Origin: Heterobilharzia americana
Lineage: Eukaryota; Platyhelminthes; Trematoda; Strigeidida; Schistosomatidae
NCBI GenBank assembly: GCA_944470555.2
Contig: OX104127.1
Location: forward strand, 138,588,786 to 138,652,785
Length of the DNA stretch: 64,000 nt
Reading direction: 5' to 3'
The position numbers and the translations under genes were made by a program. Below are positions 48,721-60,750 of this stretch, piece by piece; position 1 is the stretch's first letter, and each line of letters opens with the position of its first letter. Under the pieces are notes generated by a model. The model saw only the letters and a list, made by a program, of their open reading frames with translations. It did no database searches and was not told the origin of the DNA.

Positions 48721-48985
48721 CATCGCTGAGTATTTGTCCTCATGTTCAGCTTGGTCTACCCCACAGAATACGAGATATGTTTAGAACTTCGAGAAATGTT
48801 ATCTCAAAGTGTGTCACTAATGAGAGGCAGAGAAAAGTGGGAAAACTTGGATTATTTAATTCCAACCCCGAGTGGGTCAATAGTAGTTTGCACCCCGCCA
48901 AATGTGAATGTCTTGGGTGCGCACTGCTGAGAAGTCGAAACAGTTAACCAGTTCTCCCAGGTTTTCAATAGTTCTTCAGCTGATA
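48721..48985 (+). ncRNA. Second-family hammerhead-like repeat, copy G3
   Basis: After GTGCGCACTG the core reads CTGAGAAGTCGAAAC. The stem II hairpin has collapsed to a few bases, but both core boxes remain recognisable. The upstream part (ccgagtgggtcaatagtag, ccgccaaatgtgaatg) is GC-richer than the surroundings, typical of a dispersed repeat. Confidence 0.55.
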
Positions 48986-49114
48986 TCATGTAGTGATAGA
49001 TACCACTTTCAAAGTCTATTAAACGACGATACCATAGTGAACTTTGATTCAGTCAAATGACAGTTATATGCTGTTTTATGTTGTAGTTTGGTTGATCGTG
49101 CGTAACGGTGGAAC

Positions 49115-49240
49115 CCAGGACGCGTGGTGTCTCAATGGAAACAACATCACTCACTGAGACGCAGGTACATCCAGATGTTGAGCCCCAAACAGGATGAAAC
49201 GCACATCTTCGATTCCCTTACTAACCACCACTGAGGAAAT
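49115..49240 (+). ncRNA. Hammerhead-bearing repeat, copy H10, core damaged
   Basis: CAGGTACATCCAGATGTTGAG, in which the CTGATGA box is lost, is followed by CCCAAACAGGATGAAAC and a CACATC cleavage region. Inactive. Confidence 0.7.
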
Positions 49241-50140
49241 TACAATGCAATGAATAACCAGGCAATATATAGGCATCCCAGTGGGAACCCATATGTCAAC
49301 AGAGATCGACTAGTGCAAAGAGGAATAACAACAGAAAATCACAAGTGTATATTTTTGATCGAACCAGAAGTCGTCGTTTAACTTATGAATGAAAATTTCA
49401 AATTTTAATTGCACATATCAGTCTAAGCAAATCTTTTATACAGTGAACTCATAGTCAATTAAACAACACTTACGAAGGGAATTTCATCCCCAAAAGTAAA
49501 CCATTATAATTTTGCAATGAGTAGAAGCAAATCTGGGTTTTGGATGAAAGAAGTAAACAACAGTGACTAACAGTTTAATCCCAAATTACCCGTTAACTTA
49601 AGACACTCGCTGTTCAAACACCAAAAACAGACCTTATAGACAACAAACATAGGAGGGTTTTCAGAAGAAAAGTTTATCTGTTCAACAATATTGTTTACTG
49701 AAGCTATACACATACAATCACTAAGAATAAGGTTCAGATTATAATAATCATATCACACCGTAGAATAGAATGAAAGTAAGCATAAACACACAAAAATATT
49801 TCGTAATCATCTTTGCAAGGATAAAAGAAATAAGAAGAGCTCAGGATTCAACACGGTAGCAATGCTTTTTCGATATAAAGCAGTATCGTTAAGTACTAAT
49901 TAGACAGATCAAAGGAAGGTGAAGAAAGAAACCAGTGACGACCATATTGAAGTTGGTGATAGTGAAATTGCCTCAGCATGATAAATAAGGTTAAGATCAA
50001 GGCGAGATCGAAGATCCCATATATTTCTTTTGCCTACGACAACCAGGTACGAATAAATGAATAATCACTGTTGTCATCTTACGCAGATCGTAAAACCACA
50101 TGTCTTCTAAAAAGCGATTAGATCACAAAATCTAAAGAAA
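49241..50140. other. Intergenic
   Basis: AT-rich, no feature, ending in the att/atc simple repeat that is the 3' tail of copy B2. Confidence 0.4.
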
Positions 50141-50141
50141 A

Positions 50142-53100
50142 TATACTATTATTATTATCATCATTATTATTATTTGTCCCTTGGATTCCTAATAGAACAT
50201 AGGGCTTCAGTATTACGTCTCCATTGCGCTCTGTTCTCTGAAATCTTTTCAACTTGGCTCCACGACTACCCACAAGCTCTCATTTCCTCCTCACACGATC
50301 TCCTCCATGTCACCCTCACCTCGCCCAACTCGTCGCTTCCCATCGGGGTTCCACTCGAGGGCCTGGCCTGACACGTGATGTCCCTAGTCGGCTTTCTCAG
50401 TGTATGCCCAATCCATCTCCACTTCCTTCCGGTGCATATTTGTTGAGCGATAGGTTCTTGCTTCGTTGGTTTGTTGCCCGAGTGGTTTCCTTGTTGCTTA
50501 TTCTTTCTGGCCATCTGAGCTTCAGTAACGAGTGTAGACGGCAGTTGTTGATGAATGTGTGTAGTTTGTTGGAAATCCCTCTCGTAACGCGCCAAGTCTC
50601 TGAACCATACAGGAGCACTGACTTGACTGGATTGGTGTTGAGAATCTGGATATTGTTCCACATGTTGAGTGCAGAAGATCTCCACACTGATTTCAGGCTA
50701 ATGAATGCGTGTCTTGCTTTTCCGATCCTGGCTGGCTTTGATGTCCTTGTTTGAAACAGTGCTTCCTAGATAGGTGAAGGAGGTTACTTCCTTCAGGTTT
50801 CTCCCCTTGATGGTGATTGGAGCTTGTTGTTGCTTTCGTTGTTGGTTGAGTATCTTCATCAACTCTGTCTTCTTTATATTCACTAGAAGTCAAGTTTTCC
50901 CTGCCCAACCCCTTCTGACAACTTGTTAGTTTTTGCCTGTAGATCTTCAAGTTTGTGTGACATCAGACATAAGTCATCGGCGAAATCCAGATCTTTTAGG
51001 TTCTTTTCTGCAGTGCAGTGTATCCCCCTCTTCTCGCTCCTCACAGTTTGTTGCATGATCCAGTCGACTACAATCAGGAATATCATGGGTGATATTAGGC
51101 AACCTTCTTTTACTCCTGTCTTCACTTCAAAAGCATCAATGAGCTTCCCATTGTGAATTACTTGTCATGTGGCATCTTCATATAGTTGGTGAATGAGATT
51201 GATAAACGTTTGTAGTATTCCATAGTGTTGAAGCAGTTGCTAAATTACTTCTCAGTCGATGCTGTCGAGGGTATTTTCAAAGTCGATGAAATTGTGGTAG
51301 AGAGTCGACTGATATTCTATACTTTGTTCTATGATGGTGGGAAGCTTTGCAATTTGGTCCGCACATGATTTGTTCTTCCAGAAGCCAGCCAGCCTGTTCC
51401 GGTCGTAGTTTTGAATCCAGTGCATCACTTAGTCCCTCCAGGAAGATGTGGTTTAATATTTTCCTTGTGGTGGACAACGATGGGGCATGATTCCACGCCA
51501 ATCCTTGCAAAGACATAGGTTGCACTTCTTCGGGTGTTAAACAAGGTAGCCCACCTTCGAATCAACTGGCAGGTACATTTCCCTGCTTGTAGATATTCAG
51601 CAATAGTGGTGTGGTGTGAGCATGTCCGCAGTCATCTCTGCGTCTGTTTACAGTGCTTCTGGCGGAATTCCATTTGGTCCTGTTGCTTTCCCCCACTTCA
51701 GTAGCTTAATGGCGTTCAGGACTTCGACTTCTGTTGGAAGATTTGTTTTCACTGGTAGTTCTGTGACTGGGCTGCAGGTGGTATTTCCGGACGAAGTGCA
51801 GGTGTTGGTCGACTCAAGAGCTTTTTGAAGTGGTCGGTCCATCGTTTCCTTTGTTTCTGCTCTTTGGTAACTAGCTTTCCTTCACTATCTTTCATTGGTT
51901 TCATCTGTGTTGATCTCTTTTCTCCCAGATAGTAACCTGTTTATTTGATATAATGTTATCAGGTCTCTATCTCTGCTACCAGCAGCCTCTTCTGCTTCAC
52001 TTGCCAATGTGTCGTAGAAGTGTCTTTTGTCTTTCCGCGCTCCACTTCACTTATTGTCCTGTGTTTTATGCGTTGTACTCACTTCTTTTCATTGTGCATC
52101 CGTCCACTGCACTATGCTGCACTGGTTCATCTTCTTCTTCACCATATTACTCTCCCTCCTCTATCACCTTCCATGTGTCAATCGAGATCCATTCCTTGTC
52201 TTGTGTCTTCTTCCTTCCTAATACTGTTATGCAGGTTTCTTTCCACATCTCTTTCAAAGACTTCCAGTGTTCGTTCACACAGGTTTCTTCAGGGATGTTC
52301 CTCGATATCTCCCATTTTGTCTTGATGGCTGAAGTGAAGATTTCCTTTGTAGTTTCGTCATTCAGCTCAGTTTCTGTTCTGGGCGTTGAACTTGAACTGT
52401 GACCTGTCACCAGCTTCCTTGAAGGCTTTCAACTTGATTTGGAAGGTAGATTCCTTGCACTAGATAGTGAGTGGTGTGAACCTACATCTGCTCCTCTTCT
52501 TGATCTGATCTTGTGTCCAGTAGGCTGGCTGCGTCTCTATTGTCTTGAGATTGAGATAAAGTCGATCTGGTTTTTAGTGTGTGTGGTATCTGGTGAAATC
52601 AAGTCCATGTCACTTTGTGAATATCCTTGTGTTTGTACACACTGCCTCGCCTCCAATCACCAAATCATTGAATGCGCAAAAGTCGGCAAACAGTTCTCCA
52701 TTCTCACTTATCATTTCACCTAGTGCTTCTCGACCCATGATGAGTTCTCTTCCTGTGTTGTCCGCTCCCAGTTTGGCATTCATGTCGCCAATTAGAATTT
52801 TGATATCGCCAACTGGGGTCTTGTCCAGTGTTGATTGCAGTTGTCTGTAGAATTCATCCTTTTCCTCTTGCTCTGCATTATTTGTAGGTGCGTAACATTG
52901 TATGATCGTGACCTTTCTTCCTTTTGAGTTGAATCTTGCTGTCATGATCCTGGAGGAGATTGGTTCCCACTGCATGAGAGCCTTCGGTGTTCTTGGAGAC
53001 ATCATGATAGCCACTCGATAACTCAGTGTGCTCGTGGTTGTCGTTTGGGTGACCGGAGTACATTATTGACTCTCCAGTTGACAGTTCGGAGAGTCCACTT

Positions 53101-53432
53101 CCATTCCATCTGCTTTCGCAAATCCCAAGCACTTCGATGTGATACCTTCTCATCTTGTTTGCAATCTGGGCAGCTTTGCCAGCTAGCTTCAAACATGGTT
53201 CAGACATTCCATATTCCTATGCTTACTTTCGCTTTCATCGAGAGAAGACATTTCGACTAATTTTCTTCCCCAATACTTTCACCAACCGGCATCATTTCGT
53301 CTCCTCGATTTCCACGAGGAATAAGTCTATTTTTATTTTTTTATATTTTGTTTGTGCTTTGAAGTTTCTTTAGCGGTTGGATTTGTTTTACGGGGTAGGG
53401 TTGCTAGACCTAAGCCCAACCTTCCCTCTTTT
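50142..53432 (-). mobile_element. LINE family B (RTE-like), copy B2; left arm of inverted repeat IR2 from 50510
   Basis: Full-length-looking 3.29-kb copy in reverse. The 5' end is at about 53432 and the 3' tail (att/atc simple repeat) is at 50142-50172. The endonuclease frame (53014-52610) contains VTIIQCYAPTNNAEQEEKDE, ILIGDMNAKLGADNTG and FNDLVIGG. RT pieces (51125-50883) contain KTGVKEGCLISPMIFL and DFADDLCLMSH. The fingers carry the stops SID*EVI*Q that are also in B1 and B3. The C-terminal frame (50685-50266) contains RKWRWIGHTLRKPTRD. From 50510 to 53432 it mirrors 54546-57468 without any insertion or deletion (paired coordinates sum to 107978). Inactive because of stops. Confidence 0.92.
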
Positions 53433-54545
53433 CAGGCATTTTCAAAAATGTTTACAGTGTAAATATGGTGTAAAATTTTGCCTACTTAAAAATAACAAGT
53501 AGAGCAAAATTGTTTAAAAAATATTCAACAAAAGGAATTATTCCCGATGAATTTATTCACTGAAGGTGTGCGTTTGTTTTGCTGAGAGGTAGTGATGGTG
53601 AATTGTGTTTAAAATTTCATTAATAGTTTTTTCACTAAGGCAAGAAATCTGCAAAGTATGTAGAGGTTAATGTGAACATATGGAAGGTAATATTGAGAAA
53701 CCAGTGTTTTTTTTTCTTAAGGGAACATAATAGCAGTAAGTCAATTTGAAGGTTTGCTGGGATTTATTTCTCGATTTGAAGTTGGTATTCTTTACTGTGA
53801 CTACCTTTAGGCGATGATTCACAAAGTCCCATGAGAAGTCGTGACTGGTGAGATCAACTAACTCGAACATGAGGACGCATACTCAACGACGGGATTAGAT
53901 GGTAGTTGCGTTATTTGCTGAACTATGAGAAGTAGGAACTATGGACCATTGGATTCCTACCAAGTGCCTCAATGCTAAGGTGATGGCTACGGAACCTAAG
54001 GGTCATAGCTTCGTTTCCTGGTATGGTCAAGGGTGCGCACTACTCAGGAGTCGCCTACTAGGACGAAACACCTGTCTAGTGTTCCGAGGTTTCCACTGTT
54101 TCTCCATCTGATGTCAGTCCGTAACGAATACCAACATGGTAGCAGTAAGTAACAACATTGTGATAAGATAGGCTTAAACTGGATTCCTGAGATATGAGCG
54201 ATAATCAAGAAATGTAAACAGAACGAAAATATACTACTAATTATAATATTACGAAACAAAAATATTCTAAAATAGAACAAAACCGGAAGCATTTGAAATA
54301 ACCTTAAATGAAAGTAATCAATGATCAACATATTCAGATACACACATATTCGAATAACTTGAAGCGTGTTACACTCGCGTGATTTTGAAATGGTGAAGAA
54401 TATTTGTATCTCAGGTGGATGATCTTGGTAGTACTGTGTTCACAACTAGACAACTCAGTTCAGAGAACACAATACAACCAAGTGATTCAGATACCTTCTT
54501 AGTTAACCAAGCTCGCTTAGCTTACTAGCTGGACATAAGCATGAA
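53433..54545. other. IR2 spacer (1,113 bp)
   Basis: Mostly AT-rich DNA separating the two LINE-B copies, with one degenerate second-family hammerhead-like repeat at 53.94-54.12 kb. No gene. Confidence 0.7.
53940..54120 (+). ncRNA. Second-family hammerhead-like repeat, copy G4
   Basis: GTGCGCACTACTCAGGAGTC is followed by gcctactaGGACGAAAC and later CTGTCTAGTG. GAAA and GGAC are intact, while CTGAGGA has become CTCAGGA. Stem I is readable as GCACTA with TAGTGT. One base change removes it from an otherwise complete hammerhead layout. Confidence 0.6.
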
Positions 54546-57468
54546 AAAAGAGGGAAGGTTGGGCTTAGGTCTAGCAACCCTACCCCGTAAAACAAATCCA
54601 ACCGCTAAAGAAACTTCAAAGCACAAACAAAATATAAAAAAATAAAAATAGACTTATTCCTCGTGGAAATCGAGGAGACGAAATGATGCCGGTTGGTGAA
54701 AGTATTGGGGAAGAAAATTAGTCGAAATGTCTTCTCTCGATGAAAGCGAAAGTAAGCATAGGAATATGGAATGTCTGAACCATGTTTGAAGCTAGCTGGC
54801 AAAGCTGCCCAGATTGCAAACAAGATGAGAAGGTATCACATCGAAGTGCTTGGGATTTGCGAAAGCAGATGGAATGGAAGTGGACTCTCCGAACTGTCAA
54901 CTGGAGAGTCAATAATGTACTCCGGTCACCCAAACGACAACCACGAGCACACTGAGTTATCGAGTGGCTATCATGATGTCTCCAAGAACACCGAAGGCTC
55001 TCATGCAGTGGGAACCAATCTCCTCCAGGATCATGACAGCAAGATTCAACTCAAAAGGAAGAAAGGTCACGATCATACAATGTTACGCACCTACAAATAA
55101 TGCAGAGCAAGAGGAAAAGGATGAATTCTACAGACAACTGCAATCAACACTGGACAAGACCCCAGTTGGCGATATCAAAATTCTAATTGGCGACATGAAT
55201 GCCAAACTGGGAGCGGACAACACAGGAAGAGAACTCATCATGGGTCGAGAAGCACTAGGTGAAATGATAAGTGAGAATGGAGAACTGTTTGCCGACTTTT
55301 GCGCATTCAATGATTTGGTGATTGGAGGCGAGGCAGTGTGTACAAACACAAGGATATTCACAAAGTGACATGGACTTGATTTCACCAGATACCACACACA
55401 CTAAAAACCAGATCGACTTTATCTCAATCTCAAGACAATAGAGACGCAGCCAGCCTACTGGACACAAGATCAGATCAAGAAGAGGAGCAGATGTAGGTTC
55501 ACACCACTCACTATCTAGTGCAAGGAATCTACCTTCCAAATCAAGTTGAAAGCCTTCAAGGAAGCTGGTGACAGGTCACAGTTCAAGTTCAACGCCCAGA
55601 ACAGAAACTGAGCTGAATGACGAAACTACAAAGGAAATCTTCACTTCAGCCATCAAGACAAAATGGGAGATATCGAGGAACATCCCTGAAGAAACCTGTG
55701 TGAACGAACACTGGAAGTCTTTGAAAGAGATGTGGAAAGAAACCTGCATAACAGTATTAGGAAGGAAGAAGACACAAGACAAGGAATGGATCTCGATTGA
55801 CACATGGAAGGTGATAGAGGAGGGAGAGTAATATGGTGAAGAAGAAGATGAACCAGTGCAGCATAGTGCAGTGGACGGATGCACAATGAAAAGAAGTGAG
55901 TACAACGCATAAAACACAGGACAATAAGTGAAGTGGAGCGCGGAAAGACAAAAGACACTTCTACGACACATTGGCAAGTGAAGCAGAAGAGGCTGCTGGT
56001 AGCAGAGATAGAGACCTGATAACATTATATCAAATAAACAGGTTACTATCTGGGAGAAAAGAGATCAACACAGATGAAACCAATGAAAGATAGTGAAGGA
56101 AAGCTAGTTACCAAAGAGCAGAAACAAAGGAAACGATGGACCGACCACTTCAAAAAGCTCTTGAGTCGACCAACACCTGCACTTCGTCCGGAAATACCAC
56201 CTGCAGCCCAGTCACAGAACTACCAGTGAAAACAAATCTTCCAACAGAAGTCGAAGTCCTGAACGCCATTAAGCTACTGAAGTGGGGGAAAGCAACAGGA
56301 CCAAATGGAATTCCGCCAGAAGCACTGTAAACAGACGCAGAGATGACTGCGGACATGCTCACACCACACCACTATTGCTGAATATCTACAAGCAGGGAAA
56401 TGTACCTGCCAGTTGATTCGAAGGTGGGCTACCTTGTTTAACACCCGAAGAAGTGCAACCTATGTCTTTGCAAGGATTGGCGTGGAATCATGCCCCATCG
56501 TTGTCCACCACAAGGAAAATATTAAACCACATCTTCCTGGAGGGACTAAGTGATGCACTGGATTCAAAACTACGACCGGAACAGGCTGGCTGGCTTCTGG
56601 AAGAACAAATCATGTGCGGACCAAATTGCAAAGCTTCCCACCATCATAGAACAAAGTATAGAATATCAGTCGACTCTCTACCACAATTTCATCGACTTTG
56701 AAAATACCCTCGACAGCATCGACTGAGAAGTAATTTAGCAACTGCTTCAACACTATGGAATACTACAAACGTTTATCAATCTCATTCACCAACTATATGA
56801 AGATGCCACATGACAAGTAATTCACAATGGGAAGCTCATTGATGCTTTTGAAGTGAAGACAGGAGTAAAAGAAGGTTGCCTAATATCACCCATGATATTC
56901 CTGATTGTAGTCGACTGGATCATGCAACAAACTGTGAGGAGCGAGAAGAGGGGGATACACTGCACTGCAGAAAAGAACCTAAAAGATCTGGATTTCGCCG
57001 ATGACTTATGTCTGATGTCACACAAACTTGAAGATCTACAGGCAAAAACTAACAAGTTGTCAGAAGGGGTTGGGCAGGGAAAACTTGACTTCTAGTGAAT
57101 ATAAAGAAGACAGAGTTGATGAAGATACTCAACCAACAACGAAAGCAACAACAAGCTCCAATCACCATCAAGGGGAGAAACCTGAAGGAAGTAACCTCCT
57201 TCACCTATCTAGGAAGCACTGTTTCAAACAAGGACATCAAAGCCAGCCAGGATCGGAAAAGCAAGACACGCATTCATTAGCCTGAAATCAGTGTGGAGAT
57301 CTTCTGCACTCAACATGTGGAACAATATCCAGATTCTCAACACCAATCCAGTCAAGTCAGTGCTCCTGTATGGTTCAGAGACTTGGCGCGTTACGAGAGG
57401 GATTTCCAACAAACTACACACATTCATCAACAACTGCCGTCTACACTCGTTACTGAAGCTCAGATGGC
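54546..57468 (+). mobile_element. LINE family B (RTE-like), copy B3; right arm of IR2, 3' truncated
   Basis: Mirror image of B2. The endonuclease frame is at 54964-55368 (identical translation to B2). The pre-RT frame is at 55568-55831, with VNEHWKSLKEMWKETC. Then come LLKWGKATGPNGIPPEAL (near 56.28 kb) and RT with DFADDLCLMSH (56853-57095). Translations of all paired frames are identical to B2, which implies very recent duplication or conversion. The copy stops at 57468 inside the C-terminal region (just after LLYGSETWRVT and HTFINNC) and runs straight into an inverted copy, B4. Inactive. Confidence 0.92.
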
Positions 57469-58330
57469 AATTGTTGATGAATGTCTGTAGTTTGCTTGCT
57501 GGAAACACTTTTCGTAAAGCGCCAAGACTCTGAACCATCACACAGAAGCACTGACTTGACCGACATTAGTGTTGAAAATCCGGATCTTCTGCTTTATGCT
57601 GAGTGCAGTGGAGTCCATTAGATCTGCTTACTGAGTTTAGATGAATGAAGACCTGTCTTGCTTTTCCGTTCCTGGCTTTGACCGCCTCATCTGTACCTGT
57701 GCCACCTGTAGATGAAACGAAGCTGTCTAGGTAGGTAGGCGAAAGAGACAATCTCCTTTGGATCTCTCGTTGATGGTGATTGGTGTTTATTATTCTTGTT
57801 GGTTGCGCATCTTCATCGCCCATGTCTTCTCTATGCCCACCTGACGGAAGTATCGTTTTCGCTGCCTCGCCTCGCCTCCTCTGTCAACTTGTTAGTTTTC
57901 GCCTGTACATCTTAAAGTTTGTGCGACAAGACATTGGACATAAATCATCATCGTTGGTGAAATCCAAATCTTCTAGGATCTTTTCATCAGCCAAACAGCA
58001 TATTCCCATCTTCTCACAGTTTTTTGCGTGATCCAGCCCAGTTCAGTCGACCACAATCAGGAAGATCATCAGTGGTGGTAGGCAACATTGTCTTACTCCT
58101 GTCTTCACTTCAAAGACATCACTGAGCTTTCCATTGTGAATCACTTGGCATGTAGCTTCATATAGCTGCTGTTGAATGAGGTTGATATAGGTTTGTGGCA
58201 GTAAAACCGTAGTGTTGAAGCAGCTGTCTGCCAAATTACTTCTCGGTCGACGCTGTCAGAGGCCTTTTCAAAATCGATGAAGTTGAGGTAGACAGTTGAA
58301 TCATATTTTGAAAAGAAGCCTTTCAAAATA
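57469..58330 (-). mobile_element. LINE family B, copy B4, diverged fragment fused tail-to-tail to B3
   Basis: Read right to left: NFIDFEKASDSVDREVIWQ (58.27 kb; no stops where B1-B3 have them), then YEATCQVIHNGKLSDVFEVK with TGVRQCCL (Gly of QGC lost), then MIFLIVVD, then the region around 57.95 kb, where the catalytic box is scrambled, and a C-terminal piece ending near FINN. It differs from B1-B3 at many positions and so belongs to another subfamily. Both ends are truncated. Confidence 0.8.
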
Positions 58331-59700
58331 ATGAAACCAAACGATATAAATTATGTCATTCTGTTTCTTTCATTTCGGCTTATTTGGATTAAAATCACTT
58401 TAATGAGAGAACTTCGAACATATTCTGTCATGGATTTATATCATCAAGTTTCTGATGTATCATGTAAATACTTGATCAATACACTGCCATGAAAGAAGAC
58501 TGTCCATGGTGTTTCATTAGTAATATATGTATTTCTGTAATAAAACTCAACATTTTGAGCCATAATCTCCGAATCATACGATTTACAGCTATTGAAACAT
58601 TGACTAAGTAGCATGGAATTATACTTCTGAAGGCTTCACCTTGTGTTTAAATAGCCTTCTAGAAGAAACTATAATCTTAGCAGGGTAGTAGGAACATTGT
58701 GCAAAGAACATTATCAAATCTTTTGTGCACACTAATCATTTGTAAATACTTTTCCAAATACTCATTTTTGTTAAGAATTTAAAAAATGAATGTTTTTTAC
58801 TAACTGAGTGTGGAGTATTTAAGATCTATGACTGATAACATTAAGTCTGCTCATTTTTTCAACTTAGTGACGCAAACATTTTTTTTCCATTAATTTGATA
58901 CATTTTTGCACAATTTTAGTCTACAAAATGTAAATAACATACTGAAAACCCTTGTAGTTCTGTTTCTCTTTTATCCTTACTTGACTAGTTTGCTACTTAG
59001 GTATATTCAGCATACCATTGTCCATCCTTATTACTATTTATATCTTCTGAAATTATTACCATTAATTAATACTCAGTGACATTTTTTTTGTTTTGGATTC
59101 ATGCGTACTCAGTACACAATCTGTCCTCAACTATACTGGAATTTTATTACCCTCTCTCTATACATAACATCTCTTCATATAATTTACCCTATACTATGTA
59201 GTATTCTTTAACTGCTATCAAAGTATTACAATGCTTAGTATGCTGATTCTCAAACTGAAATTGGTTGGTTTTATAAGTGAAATGAGATAAGCATCTTCCT
59301 TCTTTACTCAATATTAGTGTGTATTTGCATATTTTTCATGACAGTCTACATGACTGTCCGTTTTAGCTTTTTCTTCCAGCTTTAATCCTAATGGATGTTG
59401 ACTTCCAACTTCTATTACTAACAGTTTTCCTAGTGGTGATATATATCATTGATGTAGAATATTTAGGCTGATAGCTTTTATTATTAATGCGATACTGATC
59501 ATAAGCATCAAAAACAGCCATTTTCTAGGTGATACTGCCTGTTAAGGAGAAGTTTGAAAGTAAGGATGGAAATGACAAAAGTCCACCTCGATACCGGACC
59601 TTCTAAATTGGTGGTCACATTGCAAAAACGATCGATAGAATTCAGTCAGCATTCATGTCCAGACAATATAAAATTAGCTGTCCTCTAATAACCAATCAGC
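58331..59700. other. Intergenic
   Basis: AT-rich, no feature recognised. Confidence 0.4.
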
Positions 59701-59714
59701 GCTTCTATTCCAGT

Positions 59715-59880
59715 CCTGAAGGAGGTTAGTCGCGGATTAAATAGTGTAATGGTAACGTCACTGACTACAACACTGGGTGACGTGAGTCTGAATCTAGAAA
59801 GAGATATCACTTCTCTCAAGGTTGTAGGTATGCCTCACTGGCAAGTGCCTTATGCAAGTGACTTCTAACTTGGAGAAAAC
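59715..59880 (+). repeat. Decayed tRNA-derived SINE
   Basis: An A-box-like ATAGTGTAATGGTA and a B-box-like GAGTCTGAATCT are separated by tRNA-like spacing. The tail shares ctggcaagtgccttatg-type words with no recognised family. Confidence 0.45.
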
Positions 59881-60049
59881 ATACCTAACACGTTTCACAG
59901 CTTTTGATATACCCGACATTTAATTAAGATACAATTCGCTATCCTTGTCTTTCTTGTCCAGGTTGACTTGAGTAAGGTGATAATGTTGAATGCAGAAGGC
60001 AAACTGTAACTGTTTGCTACTCCAAGGTTACTTAGTTACTAGGCGTACC

Positions 60050-60330
60050 ACGGTTGCTACATATTTTATTGAAACTGGGTGATGACTGTAAATGCGACGA
60101 AAATCTAGGTCACTGTGGAATTCGCAGCAGCGACCTCCTGGTTCCTGGCCTGGCGCTCTACCAACTGAGCTTTGAAATTCGACTGCTGACCAGATTTTAT
60201 TCTACTTCAGTCAACAAAGGGTTTGCTAGACTGCCATGTGAATTCATGACGCGTTACTATCAACTGATTGTACTTACACTGGCTATCCAGCCAGGACTTT
60301 TCATTCCAATCCAAATCTACTTGAATTAGA
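60050..60330 (-). repeat. tRNA-derived SINE
   Basis: On the minus strand AGCTCAGTTGGTAGAGCG (A box) and a decayed B box (GCTGCTGCGAATTCC). The tail parallels the 26.69-26.95-kb copy (catgtgaattcatgacgcg). Confidence 0.7.
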
Positions 60331-60469
60331 GAGGGAAAGCATTATATTGATTATCAGTTTAACTATCTTAGATAGCGGTGTATATGTGTGTATGAAATCA
60401 GTAACAACGGAATGTTATGAACGTAGACATCATATGGAAAGCAACACATACAGAGTTCCTATCAAAGCT

Positions 60470-60750
60470 GATCTGGTAGTCGTAGCGTGAAAAAATAAGT
60501 TAGAGATACAGAAGTATGACAATCATATTTGGTAATTGCTATTTTAGACAACTACCCAGTTTTTAACTACTTGGCTCTGAAAGACCTTGGGTGATGTGGT
60601 TTTAAGTAGTGAAATGAAATGTATTGACTGCTTGCTACTGTCCATTTTCATGAACAATTAAATTATATTGATATACTTTTACTTGAGACTTGGAAAGTAA
60701 CAATCGACAGAATCGACAACAACGTTGAAGATAATCGATGCGAGATGACT
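60470..60750 (-). repeat. Dispersed repeat, copy 2
   Basis: Inverted counterpart of 31.26-31.54 kb; see that entry. It confirms that the sequence is a mobile or duplicated repeat and not unique intron. Confidence 0.7.

Noticed and set aside
26720..60180. tRNA genes at 26.7, 44.9 and 60.1 kb
   Set aside because: A and B boxes are present but acceptor stems do not close, and the copies carry SINE tails. They are tRNA-derived repeats.
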